Shown: in pieces, positions 1 to 10,214 of the stretch
Numbering within the stretch: the first letter of the stretch is position 1
Layout of the letters: each line of letters begins with the position of its first letter
Source of the DNA: Blautia sp. An81
GTDB lineage: Bacteria > Bacillota > Clostridia > Lachnospirales > Lachnospiraceae
Assembly (NCBI RefSeq): GCF_002161285.1
Contig: NZ_NFHH01000007.1
Coordinates: 109,252-173,251 of the forward strand
Length of the DNA: 64,000 nucleotides
Reading direction: 5' to 3'
Notes under the pieces: generated by a model
Databases searched by the model: none
What the model saw: only the letters and a program-made list of their open reading frames with translations
Told to the model about the DNA's origin: nothing
Translations under genes and position numbers: made by a program

Positions 1-335
1 CCGTCTGTAGCAGCTACTACTAAGATAGCTCCATCCATCTGAGCTGCACCTGTGATCATGTTCTTAACGTAGTCAGCATGTCCTGGGCAGTCAACGTGTG
101 CATAGTGACGTTTTTCTGTTTCATACTCAACGTGTGCTGTAGAGATTGTGATACCACGTTCTCTTTCTTCTGGAGCTTTATCAATGTTCTCGAAATCTGT
201 AGCTGTGTTACCAGCAACTCTGTGAGAAAGTACTTTTGTGATAGCAGCTGTTAAAGTTGTTTTACCATGGTCAACGTGTCCGATGGTACCAATGTTACAA
301 TGCGGTTTGCTTCTTTCAAATTTAGCTTTAGCCAT
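1..335 (-). CDS. tuf: Elongation factor Tu, N-terminal part (cut by window edge)
   Basis: EF-Tu is the GTPase that delivers aminoacyl-tRNA to the ribosomal A site. The minus-strand translation begins [20 protein letters not shown] and continues through the P-loop GHVDHGKTT (about residues 19-27), the switch I RGITI motif and the G3 motif DCPGH, up to about residue 111 at the edge. The ATG at 333-335 follows a strong AAGGAGGA site at about 344-351. It is the last visible gene of the str cluster (rpsL-rpsG-fusA-tuf) and has its own promoter in the gap after fusA. The C-terminal domains lie outside the window. Identity is certain from the N-terminal GTPase sequence. Confidence 0.98.
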   Translation of the reverse strand, partial: MAKAKFERSKPHCNIGTIGHVDHGKTTLTAAITKVLSHRVAGNTATDFENIDKAPEERERGITISTAHVEYETEKRHYAHVDCPGHADYVKNMITGAAQMDGAILVVAATD

Positions 336-438
336 TTTGAATGTCCTCCTTGTTTAACATGCGCCCCGTCTGGGCAAATTTTAATTTTTGTTGTTGCCTC
401 ATAACGAGGCGGTTGATATAGTCAACCTGCTATCCTTG

Positions 439-467
439 ATTATATTGCAAATCAAGGATATTTGCAA
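439..467 (-). promoter_or_regulatory. tuf promoter and structured leader
   Basis: A minus-strand -35 TTGCAA (462-467) and -10 TATAAT (439-444) with a 17-bp spacer lie directly after the fusA stop codon. The roughly 100-nt leader contains two short hairpins, ggttga/tcaacc (411-427) and gcctc/gaggc (396-410). This would let tuf be made in excess over rpsL-rpsG-fusA. Confidence 0.75.
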
Positions 468-470
468 GGT

Positions 471-2591
471 TTATTTACCTGATTTTCCTGCCAGAACCTT
501 TTCCTGTACAGACTTGGGAACCTGCTCATATTTCTCAAAGAACATAGAGTAGTTACCACGTCCCTGAGTTCTGGAACGCAGGTCTGTTGCGTATCCGAAC
601 ATCTCTGCCAGAGGAACGAATCCACGGATCATTTTACCTCCGCCGATATCGTCCATACCTTCGATACGTCCGCGGCGGGAGTTGATATCACCGATAACAT
701 CACCCATGTAGTCTTCAGGAGTTGTAACTTCGACTCTCATGATAGGCTCCAGAAGGATCGGAGCTCCTTTTGACATAGCATCTTTGAATGCAAGAGAACC
801 TGCAATGTGGAATGCCATTTCAGAGGAGTCCACTTCATGGTAGGATCCGTCATATACATTTGCATGGATGCCCACTACAGGGAATCCGCCCAGGATACCG
901 GCTCTCATAGCCTCTTCGATACCTTCGCCTACTGCTGGAATGTATTCCTTCGGAATAGCACCACCAACAACAGTAGATTCAAACTTATAAGTTTCCTCAC
1001 CGTTTGCATCCATAGGCTCGAATTTAACTTTACAGTGACCGTACTGTCCACGACCACCAGACTGTTTTGCATATTTGCTGTCAACATCAACTGGTTTTGT
1101 GATTGTCTCTTTGTAAGCAACCTGAGGAGCACCTACGTTAGCTTCTACTTTGAACTCACGAAGAAGACGGTCAACGATGATCTCCAGGTGAAGCTCACCC
1201 ATACCGGCGATAATCGTCTGTCCAGTTTCCTGATCTGTATGAGCACGGAAAGTTGGGTCTTCCTCTGCAAGTTTTGCAAGAGCTTCGCCCAGTTTGCCCT
1301 GACCTGCTTTTGTCTTAGGCTCAATAGCCAGCTCGATAACAGGATCCGGGAATTCCATGGACTCCAGGATTACAGGATGCTGCTCATCACAGAGTGTATC
1401 ACCTGTAGTTGTGAACTTGAAGCCGATAGCGGCTGCAATATCACCGGAATATACTTTATCCAGCTCCTGACGCTTGTTGGCATGCATCTGCAGGATACGT
1501 CCAACACGCTCTTTTTTGCCTTTTGTAGCGTTCAGTACATAAGAACCGGAGTTCATAGTACCTGAATAAACTCTGAAGTATGCCAGCTTACCAACGAATG
1601 GGTCTGTCATGATCTTGAATGCCAGAGCTGCGAAAGGCTCTTCATCAGAAGCATGTTTCTCGATTTCATTTCCTTCAAGGTCTGTACCTTTGATAGCAGG
1701 AATATCTGTAGGTGCAGGCATGTACTCCAGGATCGCATCCAGAAGTTTCTGTACACCTTTGTTTCTGTAAGCAGATCCGCAGCATACAGGAACAGCTGCA
1801 CACTCGCAGGTAGCCTTTCTCAGAACTTTTTTCAGTTCCTCAATGCTTGGCTCTTCACCTTCCAGATATGCCATCATCAGGTCGTCGTCCAGCTCACAGA
1901 TTTTTTCTACTAATTCTGTGTGGTACAGCTCAGCCTCTTCCTGCATATCTTCAGGGATATCGGTAACAGAAATATCGTCACCTTTCTCATCATTGTAGAT
2001 GTAAGCCTGCATTTCAAACAGGTCGATGATTCCTTTGAATTCATCTTCCTTACCGATTGGAAGCTGAACGCAGATCGCATTCTTTCCCAAACGGGTTTTG
2101 ATCTGGTCTACAGCATTGTAGAAGTTTGCACCTAAAATGTCCATCTTATTGATGAAAGCCATACGTGGTACATTGTAAGTGTCAGCCTGACGCCATACGT
2201 TTTCTGACTGGGGTTCTACACCGCCCTTAGCACAGAATACACCAACAGCGCCGTCCAGAACACGCAGAGAACGCTCAACCTCTACAGTAAAGTCTACGTG
2301 TCCAGGTGTATCAATGATATTGATACGATGCTCTAAAGCACCGGCCTTTGGTTTTGTCTTCTCTTCCAGTGTCCAGTGACATGTTGTGGCAGCGGAAGTA
2401 ATTGTGATACCTCTTTCCTGCTCCTGCTCCATCCAGTCCATGGTAGCAGTACCTTCATGAGTATCACCAATCTTATAGTTTACACCGGTATAGTATAAGA
2501 TACGCTCTGTCAGAGTTGTCTTACCGGCATCGATGTGTGCCATAATACCAATGTTTCTGGTTCTCTCTAATGGATATTCTCTTCCAGCCAA
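471..2591 (-). CDS. fusA: Elongation factor G
   Basis: EF-G is the cytoplasmic GTPase that drives ribosomal translocation and, with RRF, ribosome recycling. The 706-residue length is normal. Visible motifs are G1 AHIDAGKT (18-25), the RGITI switch (60-64), G3 DTPGH (94-98) and G4 NKMD (148-151), followed by conserved domains II-V. The start is a TTG (2589-2591) behind a GGAGG site; no better ATG fits, because homology starts here with [16 protein letters not shown]. It lies 15 bp after rpsG in the str operon. Rare start codons on a highly expressed gene are odd but the Shine-Dalgarno site is strong. Confidence 0.98.
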   Translation of the reverse strand: MAGREYPLERTRNIGIMAHIDAGKTTLTERILYYTGVNYKIGDTHEGTATMDWMEQEQERGITITSAATTCHWTLEEKTKPKAGALEHRINIIDTPGHVDFTVEVERSLRVLDGAVGVFCAKGGVEPQSENVWRQADTYNVPRMAFINKMDILGANFYNAVDQIKTRLGKNAICVQLPIGKEDEFKGIIDLFEMQAYIYNDEKGDDISVTDIPEDMQEEAELYHTELVEKICELDDDLMMAYLEGEEPSIEELKKVLRKATCECAAVPVCCGSAYRNKGVQKLLDAILEYMPAPTDIPAIKGTDLEGNEIEKHASDEEPFAALAFKIMTDPFVGKLAYFRVYSGTMNSGSYVLNATKGKKERVGRILQMHANKRQELDKVYSGDIAAAIGFKFTTTGDTLCDEQHPVILESMEFPDPVIELAIEPKTKAGQGKLGEALAKLAEEDPTFRAHTDQETGQTIIAGMGELHLEIIVDRLLREFKVEANVGAPQVAYKETITKPVDVDSKYAKQSGGRGQYGHCKVKFEPMDANGEETYKFESTVVGGAIPKEYIPAVGEGIEEAMRAGILGGFPVVGIHANVYDGSYHEVDSSEMAFHIAGSLAFKDAMSKGAPILLEPIMRVEVTTPEDYMGDVIGDINSRRGRIEGMDDIGGGKMIRGFVPLAEMFGYATDLRSRTQGRGNYSMFFEKYEQVPKSVQEKVLAGKSGK

Positions 2592-2606
2592 TTGGATTTC
2601 CTCCTC

Positions 2607-3287
<681 letters not shown>

Positions 3288-3701
3288 TTATTTTTTCGGT
3301 CTCTTAGCGCCGTATTTAGAACGGGCCTGACGTCTGTTAGCAACGCCTGCGGTATCTAATGTACCACGGATGATGTGGTATCTGGTACCTGGTAAGTCTT
3401 TTACCCTACCGCCACGGATCAGAACAACGCTGTGCTCCTGTAAGTTGTGACCTTCTCCTGGAATGTAGCTTGTTACTTCGATTCCATTTGAAAGACGAAC
3501 TCTGGCGATCTTTCTAAGAGCTGAGTTAGGCTTCTTAGGTGTAGCAGTCTTAACAGCAGTACATACACCTCTCTTCTGTGGAGAAGACATATCGGAAGTT
3601 TTTTTCCGTAAAGAGTTGTAGCTCTTCTGAAGTGCAGGTGCTGTAGACTTCTTGGTTGTAGTCTGGCGTCCTTTTCTTACTAACTGATTAAATGTTGGCA
3701 T
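3288..3701 (-). CDS. rpsL: 30S ribosomal protein S12
   Basis: S12 sits at the decoding centre and governs translational accuracy. The 137-residue protein has the usual long N-terminal extension of Gram-positive S12 and the conserved [11 protein letters not shown] and [13 protein letters not shown] segments. The lysines equivalent to E. coli K43 (here K56) and K88 (here K101) are unchanged, so the allele looks streptomycin-sensitive (inference from known resistance mutations). It is the first gene of the str operon, led by AGGAGGTG. The leader carries a hairpin tccttctata/tatagaagga (3731-3755). Confidence 0.98.
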   Translation of the reverse strand: MPTFNQLVRKGRQTTTKKSTAPALQKSYNSLRKKTSDMSSPQKRGVCTAVKTATPKKPNSALRKIARVRLSNGIEVTSYIPGEGHNLQEHSVVLIRGGRVKDLPGTRYHIIRGTLDTAGVANRRQARSKYGAKRPKK

Positions 3702-3836
3702 TCCTTTTCACCTCCTGTAGAATTTGCGGGTCCTTCTATAATATATATAGAAGGAATAGTGGCTGCCAGTTATTCATCCTCATGAATAAACTTTTTCGCA
3801 CACAAAAAAAACTTGCGTATTTTTGCACGCTCTCTC

Positions 3837-3865
3837 ATTATATCCACCAGTATTTTTCCTGTCAA
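3837..3865 (-). promoter_or_regulatory. str operon promoter (rpsL-rpsG-fusA)
   Basis: Perfect minus-strand housekeeping promoter: TTGACA (3860-3865), 17-bp spacer, TATAAT (3837-3842). It implies a leader of about 129 nt before rpsL. Confidence 0.9.
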
Positions 3866-3915
3866 GGATTTTTTTTAAATTTCTCAAGTTTTGCCCCTAG
3901 AAATCCCCGAAACGC

Positions 3916-3957
3916 GCAAAAAAGCTATGGGCCCTTTTCAGTACCCACAGCTTTTCT
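3916..3957 (-). terminator. Rho-independent terminator of the sugar ABC operon
   Basis: On the minus strand an 11-bp stem (arms 3944-3954 and 3921-3931, one G-U pair) is followed by a run of T. It lies 33 bp past the last permease gene and separates it from the str promoter. Confidence 0.85.
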
Positions 3958-3989
3958 TCTATTTTTAAAATTCTTCCCGGCTTTCTGTC

Positions 3990-4829
3990 TCAGCCTTTCA
4001 CTGCTCCTGCTGCCACGCCTTTAATGATATGTTTCTGGCAGGACAGATAGAAGATGATCACGGGAATGACCGCCAGGATCAGAGCAGCCATGATAGCGCC
4101 CATGTCTACTCTTCCATAGCTTCCCTTCATATACTGGATTGCAATAGAAATTGTCTTATACTTATTCAGGTCCAGTACCAGATAAGGAAGGAGGAAATCG
4201 TTCCAGATCCACATGGTTTCCAAAATTCCTACAGAAATATAAGTCGGTTTCATAATAGGAAGAACCACGCTGAAAAAAGTCCTGAGAGGAGAGCAGCCGT
4301 CGATCATTGCCGCCTCTTCTATTTCCAGAGGTATGGATTTTACAAATCCGCAGAACATAAATACTGCAAGCCCCGCTCCAAAGCCCAGATAAATTATGAT
4401 AATGCCCCAGGGTGTGCGCAGGCCTGTACGGTCTGCCACCAGAGCCAGGGTAAACATTACCATCTGGAAAGGCACCACCATGGAAAATACGCACAGTAGA
4501 TACAGCGTCTTTGTAAATTTCGTATTAATCCTGGTAATATACCAAGCACACATAGAAGTGCAGATTAAAATCACAAACACAGAACCTACTGTAATAAATA
4601 CGGTCCAGCCTACTGCGTCCAGAAGCTCATATTTGTCAATGGCCGTTATATAGTTTTCAATTCCCGCCATGGTCTTATCTGTTGGAAGCTGGAAGGGCAT
4701 TTTGTTAATATATACCTTTTTCTTAAAGGAGTTCATCAGCACAATAAGTATAGGCATGATATATATGATCCCCAGCACAGTAAAGATTCCTGTTCCTATC
4801 CAGCTGAGCACATTGTTTTTCTTTTTCAT
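3990..4829 (-). CDS. Carbohydrate ABC transporter permease (MalG type)
   Basis: Inner-membrane subunit of a family 1 carbohydrate importer. The 279-residue protein has six predicted transmembrane segments and the cytoplasmic EAA loop (EEAAMIDGCSPLRTFFSVVLP) that docks on the ATPase. Its ATG directly abuts the stop of the upstream permease (TAAATG), with AAGGAGGTG overlapping that gene's end, so the two are translationally coupled. The operon encodes a binding protein and two permeases but no ATPase; such CUT1 systems usually share an MsmK/UgpC-like ATPase encoded elsewhere. The substrate cannot be read from sequence; an oligosaccharide is likely. Confidence 0.92.
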   Translation of the reverse strand: MKKKNNVLSWIGTGIFTVLGIIYIMPILIVLMNSFKKKVYINKMPFQLPTDKTMAGIENYITAIDKYELLDAVGWTVFITVGSVFVILICTSMCAWYITRINTKFTKTLYLLCVFSMVVPFQMVMFTLALVADRTGLRTPWGIIIIYLGFGAGLAVFMFCGFVKSIPLEIEEAAMIDGCSPLRTFFSVVLPIMKPTYISVGILETMWIWNDFLLPYLVLDLNKYKTISIAIQYMKGSYGRVDMGAIMAALILAVIPVIIFYLSCQKHIIKGVAAGAVKG

Positions 4830-5672
4830 TTACTGCTGCACCTCCTTGGATCTTGTGGCGCGAAGCTGCACCAGTCCTATGGCAACCACCAGAATAAAGA
4901 ACAGAACTGCTTTTGCCTGTCCTACGCCTTCCCATCCAGTTCTTCCATAGAAAGTATTGAAGATATTAAGGGCCATCATTTCTGACATTTTGGCCGGTTC
5001 TCCTGCTGTCAGAGACAGGTTCTGGTCAAAGAGTTTAAATCCGTTGGTAATAGATAAAAACATACATATGGTAATAGAAGGCATCATCATGGGAATCGTA
5101 ACTTTCCAGAGCTTCTGCCATCTTCCTGCTCCGTCGATTTCTGCGGCTTCCAGCACATCTCCCGGTATGGACTGAAGACCTGCAATGTAAATGATCATCA
5201 TATATCCGATCTGCTGCCAGCTCACTAAAATGATCAGCCCCCAGAAGCCATACCATTCATTTAATCCCAAGGCTGTGTTAAAGTTAGATAAGATACCGTT
5301 AAAGATAAGCTGCCATATATATCCCAGCACGATTCCGCCAATAAGGTTTGGCATGAAAAAGATGGTACGGAATATATTGGTTCCCCGCATTTCCCTTGTA
5401 AGGGCCATGGCAAGGGCAAAGGCGATCACATTGATGACCACCAGGGAAACCACTGCAAACAGTGCAGTGTACCAGAAAGAGTGGCGGAATACCGTATCTT
5501 TCAAAGCTTCCACATAATTGGAAATTCCCACAAATTTTGCATCTGTAACCGTTGTAAATTCACAAAATGACAGACCTACTCCCATTACAAAAGGAACGAT
5601 AAATCCCAGGATAAAAGCAAGAAAAGTAGGCAGCACAAAAATCGGCATATAACGTTTTATGGATTTTTCCAT
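4830..5672 (-). CDS. Carbohydrate ABC transporter permease (MalF type)
   Basis: Partner permease of the importer, 280 residues with six predicted transmembrane segments and the EAA loop LEAAEIDGAGRWQKLWKVTIP. The start ATG follows TAAGGAGGA. It is separated from the binding-protein gene by a 73-bp gap holding a hairpin that could lower expression relative to the binding protein. Together with the downstream MalG-type permease it forms the membrane channel. The pathway is assigned from family membership; no substrate-specific residues can be identified. Confidence 0.92.
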   Translation of the reverse strand: MEKSIKRYMPIFVLPTFLAFILGFIVPFVMGVGLSFCEFTTVTDAKFVGISNYVEALKDTVFRHSFWYTALFAVVSLVVINVIAFALAMALTREMRGTNIFRTIFFMPNLIGGIVLGYIWQLIFNGILSNFNTALGLNEWYGFWGLIILVSWQQIGYMMIIYIAGLQSIPGDVLEAAEIDGAGRWQKLWKVTIPMMMPSITICMFLSITNGFKLFDQNLSLTAGEPAKMSEMMALNIFNTFYGRTGWEGVGQAKAVLFFILVVAIGLVQLRATRSKEVQQ

Positions 5673-5684
5673 AGCTTTCTCCTC

Positions 5685-5727
5685 CTTATAAAAGCGGCAG
5701 GAGCATCCCTTCTGTCCCGCCGCTTTG
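5685..5727 (-). terminator. Attenuating hairpin between binding protein and permeases
   Basis: The minus strand folds into a 12-bp stem with one mismatch (arms 5715-5726 and 5691-5702), followed by a short T-rich stretch. Such partial terminators or 3'-stabilising hairpins are common after binding-protein genes and raise binding protein over permease. Confidence 0.6.
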
Positions 5728-5745
5728 TATTACTGGCTTCTTGTT

Positions 5746-7050
5746 TTATTTTGCCGCTGCCGCTTCTGTAGCCCATCCGTCTACAAATGCTGTCACAACT
5801 TTCTCCCAGTTTTCATCTGTCTGATCTGCTGCATAAGCAGTAAGAGCAGAGCCTACGCCGTTCTTCCACTCTTCAGAAGGCATTGTGGAGAAGTTCCATG
5901 AAACAGGTGTTTTTCCTTCTTCCAGATATTTGTTTGCCTCATTTACAAGTGTGTTTTCAGATTCCAGATTAGATTTGAAAGGAATTACAAATCCCATATC
6001 TTTGCACATTGCCTCTACGCCTTCGTCAGAAGTCACGCACCAGTTCATGAAGTCTAAAGTTGCCTGAATATCTTCTTCAGAAGCTTTGGCATTTACACAC
6101 CAGTAATTTTCTGTACCAGTACATACGCCCTGATTTTCTTCTCCTTCAACACCGATGTAGATAGGAAGGATTCCCAGGTTTTCATCTCCGATGTCTGCAA
6201 TGTTGTTGTATTCCCATGTACCGTTCTGATAGAATACTGCTTCTTCTGTTACGAATTCTGCTGTGGCATCGTCAGCCGTTTTTGTTGAAATTTCTGTAGG
6301 TTCACATGTTGCATTATTTATATACAGATCCCAGATCTGACGGTAGTTATCCAGGTATGTACCTTTGATGGCGTCTGTGTTGTCAATTCCTTCATCTTTA
6401 TATTCATAATAGATTGGAAGGTTTGCCAGATGTGTCTTAAATCTCCAGTCAGAGGAACCGTCCATTCCCGCTGATGTAAAAGCGGAAAATCCCAGCTCGT
6501 CTTTCCGGGCAGTGATGTCTTCCACTACTTTTTTAAGGCTGTCAAAGTTTGTGATATCATCTGCTGTATAGCCGGCTTTTTCCAGCAACGCTTTGTTATA
6601 GATAATACCGTAGTTTTCAATTACGTAGGCGATACCCGCCATCTTATCCCCGTCCATAAGGGCAAAACTGTCATCTGTAAGTTCTCCTGCAATAGCAGAG
6701 TCTTTTAAGTCATAGCAGTAATCTTTCCAGCTTGCCAGTCCTACAGGACCATTTACCTGAAACAGAGTGGGGGCATTTGTCTTAGCCATTTCTGATTTCA
6801 GAGTTTTCTCATACTCTCCCGATGCTGCTGTAAGAACTGTTACCGGAACTCCTGTCTCTTCTGTATAAGTCTCTGCCAGCTCCTGCCAGTATTCATCTGC
6901 TTCCGGCTTAAAGTTCAGGTAATAAACCTCTCCTTTTGCACTGTCTGAAGACTCTCCTTCAGAAGAACCTGAGCTCTGGCTGCATCCTGTAAGGGCTCCT
7001 GCAGCCATGATTCCTGCAAGTAACACCGCTAAAACTTTACGCTTTTTCAT
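5746..7050 (-). CDS. Extracellular sugar-binding lipoprotein of ABC transporter
   Basis: A 434-residue family 1 extracellular solute-binding protein. It has a lipoprotein signal peptide (MKKRKVLAVLLAG..., lipobox LTGC with Cys at about residue 23) followed by a Ser/Glu-rich linker and a two-lobed binding domain. It would capture a sugar at the outer face of the membrane and hand it to the two permeases downstream. A -10 TATACT (7100-7105) lies 50 bp upstream with a poor -35, which fits dependence on an activator such as the AraC-type response regulator encoded two genes upstream. Confidence 0.93.
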   Translation of the reverse strand: MKKRKVLAVLLAGIMAAGALTGCSQSSGSSEGESSDSAKGEVYYLNFKPEADEYWQELAETYTEETGVPVTVLTAASGEYEKTLKSEMAKTNAPTLFQVNGPVGLASWKDYCYDLKDSAIAGELTDDSFALMDGDKMAGIAYVIENYGIIYNKALLEKAGYTADDITNFDSLKKVVEDITARKDELGFSAFTSAGMDGSSDWRFKTHLANLPIYYEYKDEGIDNTDAIKGTYLDNYRQIWDLYINNATCEPTEISTKTADDATAEFVTEEAVFYQNGTWEYNNIADIGDENLGILPIYIGVEGEENQGVCTGTENYWCVNAKASEEDIQATLDFMNWCVTSDEGVEAMCKDMGFVIPFKSNLESENTLVNEANKYLEEGKTPVSWNFSTMPSEEWKNGVGSALTAYAADQTDENWEKVVTAFVDGWATEAAAAK

Positions 7051-7099
7051 AATCGTTTCCTCACCTTTCTTTTTATGAACTGTCTTGTTCTTTTTGATG

Positions 7100-7105
7100 A
7101 GTATA
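7100..7105 (-). promoter_or_regulatory. Probable activator-dependent promoter of the sugar ABC operon
   Basis: A minus-strand TATACT lies about 50 bp before the binding-protein gene, but no good -35 hexamer is found at 16-18 bp. This is typical of promoters needing an AraC-family activator. Confidence 0.45.
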
Positions 7106-7168
7106 TCTTATCAGAAAAAGCTCAGACCCCTGTATCAATTAAAAAACCTGAAATACAAAAAATTAAAC

Positions 7169-8446
7169 CTATCTCTCCTCTTCAAATTCCCGGATACTCT
7201 CATCTTCCATCTGGGTAAACTCTTCCGGGCTGATATCTCCCTGGACCAGTTTCGGAAGAGCCTCCCCCAGGGTTTCTTCCTGTAGGACAGAATTCCACTT
7301 TACCTGGTAGTTTGGCACAAGCTGAGGCTCCCCCTTATAGGCCTCCACATAATCTTTCACGATCTGATTCTCATAGGAAGTCTGTTCTTCCAGAAATTTT
7401 TCTTTTTCTTCCTTATTCAGCATGGTCCTGAATTTCAGAAACTCTATGGCGCCCTCTTTCACCTCCTGGCTGTAGCTGGACACTACCGCCCATCCAAAGG
7501 TCTCCGGAGATCCCACAAGTTTATTGCCGGGGAAGGGAGAAAATCGGATCTTATCCACCATGTCTTCCGGTATCTGGTCGATCATCCAATATCCGTTAGG
7601 GATCATAGCTGTTTCTTCTGATATAAAATTGCGGTAGGAAACGTCAAAGTCTGTATGAAGGGCGTCTTCTGTGGTATAAGAAAAAAGCTTCTGCAATGTC
7701 TCTGCCAGATGCAGGCCGGAGGCATTCTGATAGCTGTCAGGATACAGCTTCTTCATAAAATCTGCTCCCTCCTGGGAGTCCGCCAGCTCTGCTGTTGCCA
7801 GGAGCATAGGCGCCCATGCGGTGCCTTCCGTATGAAGGGCCAGAGGCGTGATGCCGCAGTCCTCCAGTCTGTCGCAGCAGTCCCAGAATTCCTCCCAGGT
7901 TTCAGGGAATTCCTCTATGCCTGCTTTCTGGAACAGTTCCTGGTTCCAGAACACTCCGCTGCATGCAAACATGGCCGTGCTTATAGGAGCCAGATAAATG
8001 CTTCCGTCTTCTTCACTGCAGGCATCCAGAACAGAGGGCTCTATCATGTTTTTCCACTCTTCATCACCTTCAATATAAGGTCTCAGGTCTTCAATCCGTC
8101 CCTCTTCTATCATCATCTGATAGAAAGATGGAAGCATCCTCAAGTCAGTGATCACCGCCGGAAGCTGGTCTGTTACATTCAGCCGTTTCAGGTTCTTCCG
8201 ATATTCCTCTTCTGTCTCCATGATCCATTCCACTTCCACATGATAAGTCCCTTCATAGGCCTGGTTGAATTTTTCTACAACTTCTTCCTCGTTCCTGTTC
8301 CCGGTGCTGGGGTCTACTGTCAGGATCATGGGAATGGAAACTTCCTGGGTTTCTGCCTCTTCCAGCTCTGTCTGCTCCTTCTGGCAGCCTCCCAGTCCCA
8401 GGACCAGCACTGCTGATAATATCAGGCATAATTTTTTACTGTTCAT
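7169..8446 (-). CDS. Second solute-binding lipoprotein, linked to the sensor kinase
   Basis: A 425-residue binding-protein-like lipoprotein with signal peptide and lipobox GLGGC. The start at 8444-8446 is chosen because AAAGGA lies just upstream; an ATG five codons earlier lacks this spacing. It overlaps the 3' end of the YesM-like kinase gene (stop at 8436), so it is translated together with the kinase. It has no permease of its own: the transport operon downstream has a separate binding protein and a separate promoter. I infer that it may present ligand to the kinase's extracellular domain, a three-component arrangement. It could instead be a second binding protein for the same permeases. 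Confidence 0.88.
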   Translation of the reverse strand: MNSKKLCLILSAVLVLGLGGCQKEQTELEEAETQEVSIPMILTVDPSTGNRNEEEVVEKFNQAYEGTYHVEVEWIMETEEEYRKNLKRLNVTDQLPAVITDLRMLPSFYQMMIEEGRIEDLRPYIEGDEEWKNMIEPSVLDACSEEDGSIYLAPISTAMFACSGVFWNQELFQKAGIEEFPETWEEFWDCCDRLEDCGITPLALHTEGTAWAPMLLATAELADSQEGADFMKKLYPDSYQNASGLHLAETLQKLFSYTTEDALHTDFDVSYRNFISEETAMIPNGYWMIDQIPEDMVDKIRFSPFPGNKLVGSPETFGWAVVSSYSQEVKEGAIEFLKFRTMLNKEEKEKFLEEQTSYENQIVKDYVEAYKGEPQLVPNYQVKWNSVLQEETLGEALPKLVQGDISPEEFTQMEDESIREFEEER

Positions 8447-10214
8447 AATTTTCCTTTCCATCTACAGGCAGTTTTATCACACATCTGGTTCCCTCTTCCA
8501 GAACCTCATAGCCAAATTCTACCTGGTCTCCGTATTTCAGTCTCAGTCTGGTAGCAATATTGATCACTCCATAACCTTTCTGTTTATCCGGAAATGCTTT
8601 CTTCATCTCTGGTACCGGCACCTTGCCCAGATCATTGATTTTTTCTGCGATTTCCTTATCCATAGGTTTTCCATTGTTATATACAGAAAAGGTGAGTCTG
8701 CCGGAAAGTTCTCTCACGTCAATTCTGATAAGTCCTCCTTCAAAAATATCGCAGAATCCATATTTTATGGCGTTTTCTGCAAGAGGCTGGAGTATCAGTT
8801 TCAGGGTCCACCTATTTTCCACCTCTGGCTGGCAGGATATTTCATAGGAAAACAAATCTTCATTTCTGATTTTCTGTATTTCCAGATAATTCTTCACATT
8901 ATCCAGTTCATCTTCTACAGTGACCATATCGCCGCCTTTGCTCAGTGACAGTCTCAGGTAGCCGGACAGGGCCTGGATCATTTTCATGGTTGTTTTTTCC
9001 CCATTGATCCTGGCAAGCATATAGATAGTATCCAATGTGTTGTAAAGGAAATGCGGTTTAATCTGACTGATCAGCATATTCATTTCGCTTACGCGCAGCT
9101 CTTTTTCCTGTTTCTTGATCTCTGTCAGAAGTCTTTCTATATTTCCCAGCATTTTATTATAGGATTCCCCAATCTGATCCAGTTCTGTATCTGTATGGAG
9201 GGATATTGTATGACTGAAATCTTTTCCGTCAAAAGAGGTCATTTCTCTGCTGATCATCTGAATGGGTTTTGTAAATATCCTGGAAAAATATAGGCTGACA
9301 GCCACCGCTATGAGGGTTACAATAGCATAAATCCCCGCCAGGACCAGGAAAATCTGATTCAATCCCCTGTCTAGGATCTTATTGGGAACCAAAGTGAAGA
9401 TGACCATACCGCTTTCCTGCTGTCGGTATGCCTGAAGGATACCTCCCTCTCCCTTATATCTGGTCAGGATTACGCCGCTGTCCTCCCTTTTTGTCAGGCT
9501 GAGGATTTTCTCCTTATCCCTCTCCTCCAATTGAAAATTCTCAGGATAGTTTTCCATAAAAAAGTTTCCGTTTTTATCAATGATTCCGATGGCCACATCT
9601 TCTTCTGTACCGGATTGGGTCTCTATGACCCTTTCCAGGAACTGGTCATTCATCTTAAAAAAAATCATTCCCGGTTCATGGGAATACTCCATGTTCCTTA
9701 CATATCTCCCTATAAACAGCGCTTCTTCTCCTGTGCCGAAGAGAGTGTCCCTGGCCAGAAACCATTTTGTTTCTGCGTAAGTTCCTGCCAGTGCGTCTTC
9801 CAGGCCGCTTTCCCGAAAATCTTCATAAGATATCTTTGAATAAGATTTTGTGTACACATTTTTCTTGTTATCTACATAACAATACTCCTCTATGTCCTCC
9901 AGTTCCAGATAAGCAAAATATTTGCTCAGGGCATTCTTTTCCACTTCTTCCAGCTCTCTGGATTTTAAACTCTCCTGAACGGCGTCATCCAGGATGCACT
10001 CTGCTGTGGTCTCATCGGATCTGTTATAGAGATAGTCCAAAGCCATCCCCATTTTTTCATTCATGAACTCATAATTATCCACAATGACTTCCGTCATGTT
10101 TCTCCGCATGAACAGCCAGACGCCTGCAGAAGACAAAAGGATGGTCAGAGCCAGGAGCAGAAGAGTATAAGTCAGATATTTTTTTTGGATATTGGAAATC
10201 TTTCCTTTTCTCAT
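8436..10214 (-). CDS. YesM-like sensor histidine kinase
   Basis: Membrane sensor kinase of the LytS/YesM group, 592 residues. It has a transmembrane helix at about 15-36, a large extracytoplasmic sensor domain (about 40-280), a second helix at about 286-310, a HAMP region, the His_kinase motif QIKPHFLYN with phosphoacceptor H388, and a C-terminal HATPase domain (NAIKYGF, GYGVINIATRL). It would autophosphorylate on sensing an extracellular sugar, probably through the adjacent binding protein, and pass phosphate to the regulator encoded immediately upstream. The ATG overlaps that gene's stop by 4 bp. Confidence 0.93.
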   Translation of the reverse strand: MRKGKISNIQKKYLTYTLLLLALTILLSSAGVWLFMRRNMTEVIVDNYEFMNEKMGMALDYLYNRSDETTAECILDDAVQESLKSRELEEVEKNALSKYFAYLELEDIEEYCYVDNKKNVYTKSYSKISYEDFRESGLEDALAGTYAETKWFLARDTLFGTGEEALFIGRYVRNMEYSHEPGMIFFKMNDQFLERVIETQSGTEEDVAIGIIDKNGNFFMENYPENFQLEERDKEKILSLTKREDSGVILTRYKGEGGILQAYRQQESGMVIFTLVPNKILDRGLNQIFLVLAGIYAIVTLIAVAVSLYFSRIFTKPIQMISREMTSFDGKDFSHTISLHTDTELDQIGESYNKMLGNIERLLTEIKKQEKELRVSEMNMLISQIKPHFLYNTLDTIYMLARINGEKTTMKMIQALSGYLRLSLSKGGDMVTVEDELDNVKNYLEIQKIRNEDLFSYEISCQPEVENRWTLKLILQPLAENAIKYGFCDIFEGGLIRIDVRELSGRLTFSVYNNGKPMDKEIAEKINDLGKVPVPEMKKAFPDKQKGYGVINIATRLRLKYGDQVEFGYEVLEEGTRCVIKLPVDGKENYEQ

